Assembly: GCA_025462985.1 (NCBI GenBank)
Contig: JAOAPP010000675.1
Coordinates: 1 to 6,423 of the forward strand
Source of the DNA: Bryobacterales bacterium
GTDB lineage: Bacteria > Acidobacteriota > Terriglobia > Bryobacterales > Bryobacteraceae
Reading direction: 5' to 3'
DNA: 6,423 nt
This document shows, piece after piece, positions 1 to 5,846 of the stretch. The notes beneath the pieces are model-generated. The model worked only from the letters and a program-made list of their open reading frames with translations. It searched no databases and was not told the DNA's origin. A program made the translations under genes and the position numbers. How positions within the stretch are numbered: the stretch's first letter is position 1; each line of letters starts with the position of its first letter.

Positions 1-1158
1 CGCCTCTGAAAATCTCGGAATCTCATACGAAGCGCGCTCGGTCCTCAATGACAGCGTCAGTCCGATTCGAGGCATGCCCGATTTAGGATCGACAGCCCCC
101 TCGGCATGACCTTCCGATTCGGTCGCATTCCGCAGCGTGGAAAGATTTCGTGGGAATTCAATCAAAAAGACCTTGCAATCTTCTATGTCGAGCAGAGTGG
201 TTTCGCTTCGTGAAGCCGCGCAGGGCTTGGGGGGCTTGATTCCGGAGCCCAAAGCAGTTCCTGCTTCTTTCAACAGAACGATCGGGCCCATTTCGCGCCA
301 CTCTCTGCGTAAAAAAGCCACGAAGCTGTTGATGGAGACGACGCTCGACGTTCGAGTCGTTTTCAGATCCAGTTGGCTACCCCGGCCTCCCATCTGCATT
401 CTGAATTGCTGTTGAGAGTTCAAGTCGCTAGTCCAACTGCGAACCGTGAGTTGGTCATAGTTCTTGGCGAGAGCCGCCAGTGAGTCGAAACTGGCTGAAT
501 AGCCGGGGCCAATAATATGAAGCGCCGAATGTTCCGTTTCCGCTTGGTGTAGAGAGGACCCAAGGCAGGCTGCGTATCGGAACTGAGCCGGATTGATGCC
601 CGAAGTAGGTGTTTCGCCGACCAGGAATATGGCCAAACCGGGGACTCGAGACGAGTCTTTCCCGGGCTGACGAAAGAGCAGAACTCCGGGGAGTCCACTG
701 GTTTCCGCGGCCTGAGCACCCTCGGACAGTTTGTCCAGAGCTGGCAAGGCAGCCTGTTCAGAGTGCCAAGGAAACCAAAACCGCTCAAATTGATAGCCGG
801 CAGACTCGGCCGCATTCTGGATGGCCTCCAGCTGCCGGTCGAAGTCCAACTTGAGATTGGAGCGCTCCGGATCCGGCACAGTGGCCACGGCCCAATCCAT
901 TGGGCGGGAGGATCTGTTTCGCGGAAGGGATGCGCAAGTTCCGCTTTTCAGCAACGGCGAAATATATACGTAGCCTTTATCGAAGTCGCTGAAGGTTTGC
1001 AGGAGTGCGTTGGCAGGGTCCGCCTTTCTTTCAGCCGCCGCTTTGGCTAGTGCCTTCTGGTGCTCGCTTTCCTTCGTCTCCGGACTGACTGAAGCGACCC
1101 GAAAGGCCGCTGCCAGCAGAGCTGCCAAAATCGCGAGAAATCTGCTCTTTTCACCCAT
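1..1158 (-). CDS. Uncharacterised exported or membrane-anchored protein, C-terminus cut by window edge
   Basis: The minus frame is open for all 386 codons from the ATG at 1158 to the left edge, so the gene continues outside. The next in-frame stop upstream is at 1198-1200, and only a TTG at 1165-1167 competes as start. The N-terminus reads as a signal peptide or anchor: KSR, then the hydrophobic stretch FLAILAALLAAAF (residues 7-19). A charged Ala/Lys/Glu-rich helical segment follows (about 27-46), then a mixed globular region. Conspicuous motifs are AVATVPDP (90-97), FWFPW (127-131), a beta-strand-like stretch ending FLVGETPTSGI (178-188), HIIGPGYSAS (214-223) and FPRNLSTLRNA (335-345). I recall similar motif strings in acidobacterial proteins of unknown function but cannot name a family. 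The IIGP-YSAS segment faintly recalls type I periplasmic-binding folds, which is a guess. It is probably exported. It lies 145 bp downstream of manA on the same strand and could be transcribed from there or from its own promoter. Confidence 0.85.
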   Translation of the reverse strand, partial: MGEKSRFLAILAALLAAAFRVASVSPETKESEHQKALAKAAAERKADPANALLQTFSDFDKGYVYISPLLKSGTCASLPRNRSSRPMDWAVATVPDPERSNLKLDFDRQLEAIQNAAESAGYQFERFWFPWHSEQAALPALDKLSEGAQAAETSGLPGVLLFRQPGKDSSRVPGLAIFLVGETPTSGINPAQFRYAACLGSSLHQAETEHSALHIIGPGYSASFDSLAALAKNYDQLTVRSWTSDLNSQQQFRMQMGGRGSQLDLKTTRTSSVVSINSFVAFLRREWREMGPIVLLKEAGTALGSGIKPPKPCAASRSETTLLDIEDCKVFLIEFPRNLSTLRNATESEGHAEGAVDPKSGMPRIGLTLSLRTERASYEIPRFSEA

Positions 1159-1303
1159 GAAGCCCAACTTTTCGGTAGTTCTTGCGTGTATGCAAAACTA
1201 CCGCCGAAGTGGCCCGGAAGAAAAAGAGCGCATTTCCGGCAGATGCCGGCCCTGTTCGTTACGAATTCTAATGCGTTATTGAACGAATCGGATTATGACG
1301 GGA
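1159..1303. other. Intergenic spacer between manA and the exported-protein gene
   Basis: This 145-bp spacer holds the hairpin at 1173-1203 and a second short palindrome at 1236-1249 (CCGGCA, GA, TGCCGG). On the minus strand a T-rich stretch (CTCTTTTTCTT) begins a few bases beyond the second palindrome. That resembles a weak or displaced terminator after manA, but the T-run does not abut the stem. No convincing promoter boxes are visible. No ORF with coding character is seen. Confidence 0.5.
1173..1203 (-). promoter_or_regulatory. Strong inverted repeat in the leader of the exported-protein gene
   Basis: On the minus strand, CGGTAGTT plus TTGC pairs with GCAA plus AACTACCG. This gives 12 base pairs with one bulged G and a 6-nt loop (ATACAC). 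An outer ACTT/AAGT match (1207-1210 with 1167-1170) extends it across a small internal loop. The stem ends 14 nt before the ATG at 1158, so in RNA it would sit next to the ribosome-binding region. No T-run follows on either strand, so it is not a normal intrinsic terminator. It could be a translational control hairpin or, as DNA, a palindromic operator. The pairing is seen directly; the function is inferred. Confidence 0.55.
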
Positions 1304-2242
1304 TTAACTGACGGTAAGGCCGGTCATCGCTGTTTTGGAGGCATAGCTCAGAATCCACTCGGAACCCGGCGCCGTCACTCCCACCTCACCGGCGCCGGCC
1401 GGGATAAACCATGCTTGCCCGGCAGTCACTGCGTTTCCGTTGAGACTGCCGGAGCCGGCGACACAGATCGCGAGCAGATACGTGGGAAGACCCTGCCCGA
1501 CGACGAAGCTTGCCGCTGGGCGGATTCGCTCAATCCGAAAGTAAGGGCAGGCAACAAGCTGATCCCTTCCCGGAGCGAGCGAGACGACTTGCTGGTCTTC
1601 AGTGTGCGGTCCGAGCTTCGAGACTTTCGCTCCGTGGTCAAGATGCAGTTCCCTCGGGCGCCCGTAGTCGTATAGCCGATAGGTGATGTCGGAGTTCTCC
1701 TGGATTTCACAGATGGTGACGCCTGCGCCAATGGCATGGACCGTTCCCGCCGGGGTAAAAATCGTGTCGCCCTTCTTCACTTTCCGCCAGTCAAGCAGGT
1801 CAACAATCTCCCCGGAACGGGCAGCTTCCACCAGTTTGGTAGGTTCCAGAGGTTTGCGAAAGCCGATTGCGACCTCGCCCTCCTTCTCTGAATCCAGCAC
1901 ATACCAGGCTTCCGTTTTGCCCAGAGTGCCGTGATGGGCCTGCGCGTATGCGTCGTCGGGATGAACCTGGACCGAAAGTCGCTCGGTCGTGAAGAGCAGT
2001 TTTACAAGGATCGGGCAGATGCCTGGATGCCTCGGATCTGCGCCGGTTCCCAACAGTTCCGGGCGGTCTGTCAGGACCGAGCCCAGACTTTTTCCTAGTG
2101 AAGTGAAATTCTCTATAAAGGTAAACCAAACTTCGCCGATAGATTCATTACCGGGATGATTCGGGAAAAAGGGAGCCAGTGATTCCCTCCCCCAGACTCG
2201 TTCTCGGAAGAGAGGCAACAGTTCAAAGGGTTTAGGCGTCAT
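1304..2242 (-). CDS. manA: Mannose-6-phosphate isomerase, class I (short bacterial type)
   Basis: This cytoplasmic, zinc-dependent cupin enzyme interconverts fructose-6-phosphate and mannose-6-phosphate. It supplies mannose for GDP-mannose and surface glycans or allows mannose use. With the start at 2242 the protein is 312 residues, close to the roughly 315 of Bacillus-type ManA. Family marks in order are VWGRESL near the N-terminus, IGEVW, the zinc-site motif QVHPDD (92-97), GKTEAW (from 108) with its glutamate ligand, PAGTVHAIG with the third metal histidine (about 169), then EIQENSD and YRLYDYGR around the active site. A shorter C-terminal cupin-like half follows. The start is uncertain. 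The frame stays open to a TTG at 2353; an ATG at 2269 is preceded by AAGGGG, but only 2 nt away. The ATG at 2242 lacks a clear ribosome site but places the conserved region as in homologues. Residues upstream of it have no family character. Confidence 0.93.
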   Translation of the reverse strand: MTPKPFELLPLFRERVWGRESLAPFFPNHPGNESIGEVWFTFIENFTSLGKSLGSVLTDRPELLGTGADPRHPGICPILVKLLFTTERLSVQVHPDDAYAQAHHGTLGKTEAWYVLDSEKEGEVAIGFRKPLEPTKLVEAARSGEIVDLLDWRKVKKGDTIFTPAGTVHAIGAGVTICEIQENSDITYRLYDYGRPRELHLDHGAKVSKLGPHTEDQQVVSLAPGRDQLVACPYFRIERIRPAASFVVGQGLPTYLLAICVAGSGSLNGNAVTAGQAWFIPAGAGEVGVTAPGSEWILSYASKTAMTGLTVS

Positions 2243-2301
2243 CAGATGAGAGTTTTTCAATTGTCCCATCACCCCTTGTCGGTTGTCCGAATTCCAAGTG
2301 C

Positions 2302-2318
2302 TGGCGCCGGATGCGCCA
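2302..2318. repeat. Short GC-rich inverted repeat between manA and the small ORF
   Basis: TGGCGC pairs with GCGCCA around a 5-nt loop. It covers the ATG at 2311 and ends eight bases before the GGAGG at 2326. It could tune translation of the small plus-strand ORF or be part of a divergent regulatory region. A 6-bp stem of this kind is also expected by chance in GC-rich DNA. Confidence 0.3.
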
Positions 2319-2676
2319 CAGAATCGGAGGCAAAGTGATTTTAGCGGTAGCAATGTTCATGTTTTTGGGATTACTCACGCTCGCGGTCGTCGGAGTGAGA
2401 GAGGCGCAACTCGGAGTTCACGGGTTCGCAACGGAACGGGACTACCTTTCCGGCAGTGAGGGGGACGAACTGGCGGCCGTCCATCAGGACGGCTGGACTT
2501 CCAGGGCCATCCCGTTGGATGCGGTCGAAGCGAGCCGGTTTACGTCATCTCTTCTTTCCCTAAGTAAAGCTCAGACACGGCCGCAGCATAGTTCTCCAGC
2601 ACACGCGCACGACGAATCTTCATCGTTGGCGTCAGTTCGCCAGCCTCAATTGAAAAATCCTTCTCAAGAATCTTGA
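2311..2676 (+). CDS. Possible small membrane-anchored protein of unknown function
   Basis: This is a 121-codon plus-strand frame in the gap between two minus-strand genes. From the ATG at 2311 it begins with a basic segment (MRHRIGGK), followed by about 20 hydrophobic residues (VILAVAMFMFLGLLTLAVVGV), the pattern of a signal anchor. An acidic soluble part follows. An alternative GTG start at 2335 has a good GGAGG site (2326-2330) four bases ahead but would drop the basic segment. Codon structure is gene-like up to about 2540: purine-rich, especially G-rich, first positions and roughly two-thirds G/C at third positions by hand count. The last 45 codons run antisense into the 3' end of the acyl-CoA synthetase gene, a long 137-bp tail overlap, and become Ser/Gln-rich and unconvincing. 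It may be a real small gene, a remnant that has lost its natural end, or chance. I recognise no family. Confidence 0.4.
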   Translation: MRHRIGGKVILAVAMFMFLGLLTLAVVGVREAQLGVHGFATERDYLSGSEGDELAAVHQDGWTSRAIPLDAVEASRFTSSLLSLSKAQTRPQHSSPAHAHDESSSLASVRQPQLKNPSQES

Positions 2677-4354
2677 AGCGACGGATCCTTTCGAAGTCGG
2701 CGAGCTGGCGATTAACGCGGGAAATGGCGCTCTGAACGTCTTTGGCCACGGGTTCGGCCCGCACCAGCTCCGCGGGGGATCCTGAGCCGATGTTCTCAAG
2801 GCCTTTAAGGCCCTGAAGCTGAGTCATATTGAGAGTCAACAGCGCGGTGACGTATGGCTTTTTGTCGCCGATCAGGAGTATCTGGTTTACCAGCGGCTCC
2901 ACCTTGAAGAGGTTTTCAATACGGGCCGGATAGATTTTCTTTCCGTTGGAGGAGACGATCAGTTCTTTTTTGCGGCCGGTGATATACCAATAGCCCTCCT
3001 CGTCCTGCTCGGCGATGTCTCCGGTTGAAAACCAGCTGTCGGAGGTCATCACGGACGCGGTCACCGCTTGGTCGTTGTAGTAGCCGCTGAATATGCACGG
3101 GGTACGAACCTGCAGTTCACCGTCTTCGGCCAGACGCAGGGAGATTCCGGGCAAGACCTTTCCAATACTTCCCGATCTCGGCCGGTTCAACGGATTGAAG
3201 CAGATGATCCCGGCCTCGGTCAGGCCATATCCTTCGATCAATGGCATGCCGATGCCTGCGTAGAAGTCGGCAAGATCTCGGCCCAGTGGCGCCGCCCCAG
3301 AAGCAGCGATTCGAATCCGACCACCCAGGCGCTCGCGTACCTTCGAGAACACGAGCCTGTCTGCAACTTTCACAAGGCGCGACATCCAAGGCGGAACGGG
3401 TTCGCCCGCCTGTTTGTAATGAGCGGCCTTCATTCCCAAGCCGAGCGCACCATAAAAGAGCTTTCGGGCTGCGGCCGGCCGTTTGCGTAGTTCCGTCTGG
3501 ATGGTGGAATACATGCGCTCCCAAACTCGGGGAGGGGCCAGGAAGACGGTGGGGCGAATGCTTCGCAGCTCGTTTGGCAACCTGGCGAGGCTCTCTGAAA
3601 ACCAGACGGGCGTGCCCATCCGCATGGGAACCAGTTCCAGTACGATACGTTGGGCAATGTGCGCCGACGGAAGAAAAACCACGGTGCTATCTTCCGGTGT
3701 AAGCGGCAGCACCTCGGGACCCATATCAATGTTCGAGAGAATCGCCGCGTGGCTGGTGAGCCCCATCTTCGGTTCGCCCGTCGCTCCGGAGGTCAAATAC
3801 AAAATCGCCGGATCGTCGGGGGAGATTTCGCTTTGAACGACTTCGAATGCTGCGCCATCCTCCTCGATCCTCTTGCGGCCAAGTTCTTGCAGCGCTGGAA
3901 TTGACAGTACGCCTTCCCGTTCTCCCGTGATGAGTACAACGTGCTCCGGAAGCGAATTCCCAGCAGCTTTAAGAGCCGAGGTCAGGGCATCGAGCGACTT
4001 GGGATCTTCTACAAAGAGGAATCGCGCGCCGGTGCGGGACGTATCGCGCGCCAGATCGGGCATCGGATACGCGGTATAGAGCGCGGCCGAAACACCGCCG
4101 GCCCCCATGATCCCCAAATCTACGAGGTAGAACTCGGCCCGCGTTTCGCACAGAACGCAGACGATCTCTCCCTTCGTGAGACCAATGCTTCGCAGGCCCA
4201 GCGCAATCTCCCGCGAAGCCGTCAGCCACTCAGTCCACGTGAAGGTACGATAGCCACCGCCCGCCTTCGATCCCAATGGCTGGTGAAGCGCCTTCGCCTG
4301 CCCATACTTTCGTGTGGTCTCCTCCAGGACAGTAAAAACGTTGCGGCGTGGCAT
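2540..4354 (-). CDS. fadD: Long-chain fatty acid-CoA ligase (FadD15-like AMP-forming synthetase)
   Basis: A 604-residue adenylate-forming enzyme that activates fatty acids with ATP and CoA (acyl-AMP, then acyl-CoA), probably cytoplasmic or at the inner membrane face. The length fits the bacterial FadD15-type long-chain acyl-CoA synthetases. ANL motifs in order are the phosphate-binding loop TSGATGEPK (188-196), LPSAHIAQR (228-236), the linker-type APPRVWERMY (273-282), GYGLTE (375-380), STGD (443-446) with the ribose-binding Asp, GYWYITGRKKE (454-464) with the hinge, and the C-terminal catalytic lysine in PTMKIRR (Lys579). The phosphate-binding loop is unusual: Ala replaces the normal Ser/Thr after the first glycine, and PKMGL replaces PKGVM. 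The other signature motifs are intact, so it is probably active. The ATG at 4354 has no ribosome-binding site, and a -10-like TAAAAT lies six bases upstream, so the transcript may be leaderless. It diverges from the LOG gene. Confidence 0.92.
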   Translation of the reverse strand: MPRRNVFTVLEETTRKYGQAKALHQPLGSKAGGGYRTFTWTEWLTASREIALGLRSIGLTKGEIVCVLCETRAEFYLVDLGIMGAGGVSAALYTAYPMPDLARDTSRTGARFLFVEDPKSLDALTSALKAAGNSLPEHVVLITGEREGVLSIPALQELGRKRIEEDGAAFEVVQSEISPDDPAILYLTSGATGEPKMGLTSHAAILSNIDMGPEVLPLTPEDSTVVFLPSAHIAQRIVLELVPMRMGTPVWFSESLARLPNELRSIRPTVFLAPPRVWERMYSTIQTELRKRPAAARKLFYGALGLGMKAAHYKQAGEPVPPWMSRLVKVADRLVFSKVRERLGGRIRIAASGAAPLGRDLADFYAGIGMPLIEGYGLTEAGIICFNPLNRPRSGSIGKVLPGISLRLAEDGELQVRTPCIFSGYYNDQAVTASVMTSDSWFSTGDIAEQDEEGYWYITGRKKELIVSSNGKKIYPARIENLFKVEPLVNQILLIGDKKPYVTALLTLNMTQLQGLKGLENIGSGSPAELVRAEPVAKDVQSAISRVNRQLADFERIRRFKILEKDFSIEAGELTPTMKIRRARVLENYAAAVSELYLGKEEMT

Positions 4355-4424
4355 GGCCGAATTTTAGCAATCGGTCGAAAGTGAAATTTGGGGCGGTAAC
4401 GAGCGGCAATGAGACAATCGTGAC
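4355..4424. promoter_or_regulatory. Divergent promoter region between fadD and the LOG gene
   Basis: This 70-bp spacer separates two divergent genes and must contain or border both promoters. For fadD, the minus strand shows an extended -10-like element TGCTAAAAT (plus 4361-4369), with TAAAAT ending six bases before the ATG. No good -35 is seen. For the plus-strand genes only weak matches exist, and none is worth naming. Overlapping promoters would allow coordinated control, but no operator is recognisable. Confidence 0.4.
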
Positions 4425-5255
4425 TTGGAGTTAAAGGAAAAGAAGGCGCCTCCGTTGAGTCCGCCCAACGATTGCCGGCGTCCCCTCGCTTATCGCGAAG
4501 AAGCCTTCCTGCAAAGCCCTGATTCGCGCCCGCTACGTTTTTTGTCCGAGTATCTGTGGCCCCTTTCGCACTTTCAGGAAGAAAAAATTCAGGACACCAT
4601 CGTGTTCTTTGGATCGGCTCGGATCACCGAAGATGGACCGCTCGCGCGGTATTACACCGAAGCGCGCGAACTGGCCAAGCTGGTGACGGAGTGGGCGAGG
4701 ACGGTTTCTGAGCCGGAGAAGCACCGCCGGTTCGTGGTGTGTTCCGGCGGCGGTCCGGGAATCATGGAAGCGGCCAATCGCGGGGCTTGCGACGTGGGCG
4801 GGAAGACGATCGGGCTGAATATCGGCCTACCCTTCGAACAGCGCCCCAACCCGTACATCACTCCCGAGCTGTGCTTTGAGATTCACTACTTCTTCATGCG
4901 TAAGTTTTGGTTTTCTTACCTGGCGAAGGCACTGGTTGTTTTCCCGGGCGGCTTTGGCACGCTTGACGAAATGACGGAAATCCTGACCTTGGCGCAGACC
5001 CGCAAGCTCGAAAGCAAGATCGTGATAGTGCTATACGGATCGGAATTCTGGAACGAAATTCTGAATTTCAAGGCGCTGATCAAACACGGCGTGATCTCCG
5101 AATCGGACATGGACCTCTTTAAGTTCGCCGATACTCCGGAGCATGCTTTGCAGATCCTGCAGCAGGACCTCACGCGCTCCTATCTGGAACCGGAACGCGA
5201 GCTGAACGCGCCGGTGGACGAAACCCCAGAGATTGCTCGCTCTCGCACCTCGTGA
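4425..5255 (+). CDS. LOG-family protein (COG1611/TIGR00730), putative nucleoside-5'-monophosphate phosphoribohydrolase
   Basis: This Rossmann-like cytoplasmic protein belongs to the 'lysine decarboxylase-like' LOG family. Characterised members cleave nucleoside 5'-monophosphates, or cytokinin ribotides, to free base plus ribose-5-phosphate; they are not decarboxylases. Visible marks are a first strand TIVFFGSARI (58-67), the glycine loop CSGGGPGIMEAANRGA (106-121), HYFFMRKF (154-161) with a conserved Arg, and the signature PGGFGTLDE (174-182) with the catalytic-type Glu. About 55 residues precede the fold and a polar tail follows it. No ATG start is possible, since an in-frame TGA lies at 4410. 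Candidates are TTG at 4425 and TTG at 4455. The latter has AAGAAGG about eight bases upstream and may be the true start, giving 266 residues. The natural substrate cannot be read from sequence: purine salvage is more likely than hormone synthesis in this setting. It heads a possible operon with the two genes downstream. Confidence 0.9.
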   Translation: MELKEKKAPPLSPPNDCRRPLAYREEAFLQSPDSRPLRFLSEYLWPLSHFQEEKIQDTIVFFGSARITEDGPLARYYTEARELAKLVTEWARTVSEPEKHRRFVVCSGGGPGIMEAANRGACDVGGKTIGLNIGLPFEQRPNPYITPELCFEIHYFFMRKFWFSYLAKALVVFPGGFGTLDEMTEILTLAQTRKLESKIVIVLYGSEFWNEILNFKALIKHGVISESDMDLFKFADTPEHALQILQQDLTRSYLEPERELNAPVDETPEIARSRTS

Positions 5256-5304
5256 CCCGCGATCGAAGCTGAAACTGCATCGTCCTTGCCGAGTCCCATA
5301 GCTT

Positions 5305-5308
5305 GGAG
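5305..5308 (+). promoter_or_regulatory. Ribosome-binding site fixing the start of the stress-protein gene
   Basis: GGAG lies seven bases before the ATG at 5316. This favours that start over an in-frame TTG at 5286, whose extra ten residues show no family character. Confidence 0.6.
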
Positions 5309-5315
5309 ACTGGAA

Positions 5316-5816
5316 ATGGCTGAGCAGGGTCACGAAAGTGAGATCAGAAAACTTGCGGAGATTATAAAAGGCATCAAATTCGCGATGCTAACCACGATGG
5401 AGGAGGACGGCTGTCTTCATAGCCGCCCGATGGCCACGCAGGAGGTCGAGTTTGACGGCGATCTGTGGTTCTTCACTCGGGTGGATGCGCCGAAAGTCTC
5501 GGAGGCTAAACAGCATCACGAGGTGAACGTGAGCTTCGCCGACACAGAGCACAACAAGTACGTTTCCGCTTGCGGGACCGCTACCTTAGTACGTGACCGA
5601 GCCAAAATCGAGGAACTGTGGAAGGCTCCGTACAAGACCTTCTTTCCCGAGGGCCTGGACGATCCTGCGATTGCGCTGCTGAAGATCTCGATTCACCGCG
5701 CTGAGTATTGGGACTCGCCCGGTTCGGGCCTCGGCCGAATGTTCAACTTCGCGAAGGCGTATCTTGCCAAGGACCCAAGCAAGCTCGGCGACCACGCCAA
5801 ACTTGATCTGGCCTGA
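5316..5816 (+). CDS. General stress protein 26-like, pyridoxamine 5'-phosphate oxidase superfamily
   Basis: A 166-residue split-barrel flavin-binding-type protein of the COG3871 group. Relatives bind FMN or FAD and are linked to stress tolerance, but their reaction is mostly unknown; they are not expected to make pyridoxal phosphate. Typical marks are KFAMLTTMEEDGCLHSRPMA (21-40), where strand pairs and the SRPM segment contact the flavin phosphate in relatives. DLWFFTRVDAPKV (49-61), VNVSFAD and KYVSACGTATLVRD (81-94) follow, then LWKAPYKTFFPEG (101-113) and the C-terminal AEYWDSPGS. No signal peptide or membrane segment is present, so it is cytoplasmic. It lies 60 bp after the LOG gene and 30 bp before lpxD on the same strand with no terminator hairpin visible, so co-transcription is plausible. 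The family call is firm; the physiological role is not. Confidence 0.92.
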   Translation: MAEQGHESEIRKLAEIIKGIKFAMLTTMEEDGCLHSRPMATQEVEFDGDLWFFTRVDAPKVSEAKQHHEVNVSFADTEHNKYVSACGTATLVRDRAKIEELWKAPYKTFFPEGLDDPAIALLKISIHRAEYWDSPGSGLGRMFNFAKAYLAKDPSKLGDHAKLDLA

Positions 5817-5846
5817 CAGACTCGGACCGGGGCTTAAGATGGCAAC

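Noticed and set aside
420..815. A 131-codon minus-strand frame inside the exported-protein gene
   Set aside because: It is a shadow in another frame of the longer 386-codon gene, has no domain character and its residues look random.
1236..1249. Palindrome CCGGCA-GA-TGCCGG as an intrinsic terminator of manA
   Set aside because: The loop is only two bases and the T-rich stretch does not directly follow the stem, so it is too weak to call.
1295..1675. A 126-codon plus-strand frame opposite manA
   Set aside because: It is antisense to conserved manA codons, shows no recognisable motifs or ribosome site, and is explained by the codon bias of the real gene.
2243..2353. N-terminal extension of manA to the TTG at 2353
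   Set aside because: The extra 37 residues show no family similarity and would overlap the small plus-strand ORF and its hairpin. The conserved region begins just after the ATG at 2242.
3068..3836. Several plus-strand frames of 117-153 codons opposite the acyl-CoA synthetase
   Set aside because: They lie wholly antisense to conserved motifs of a real enzyme and have no domain features.
4388..4418. TTGGGG with a downstream GACAAT as a promoter for the LOG gene
   Set aside because: The spacing is too long (19 bp) and both boxes match consensus poorly.
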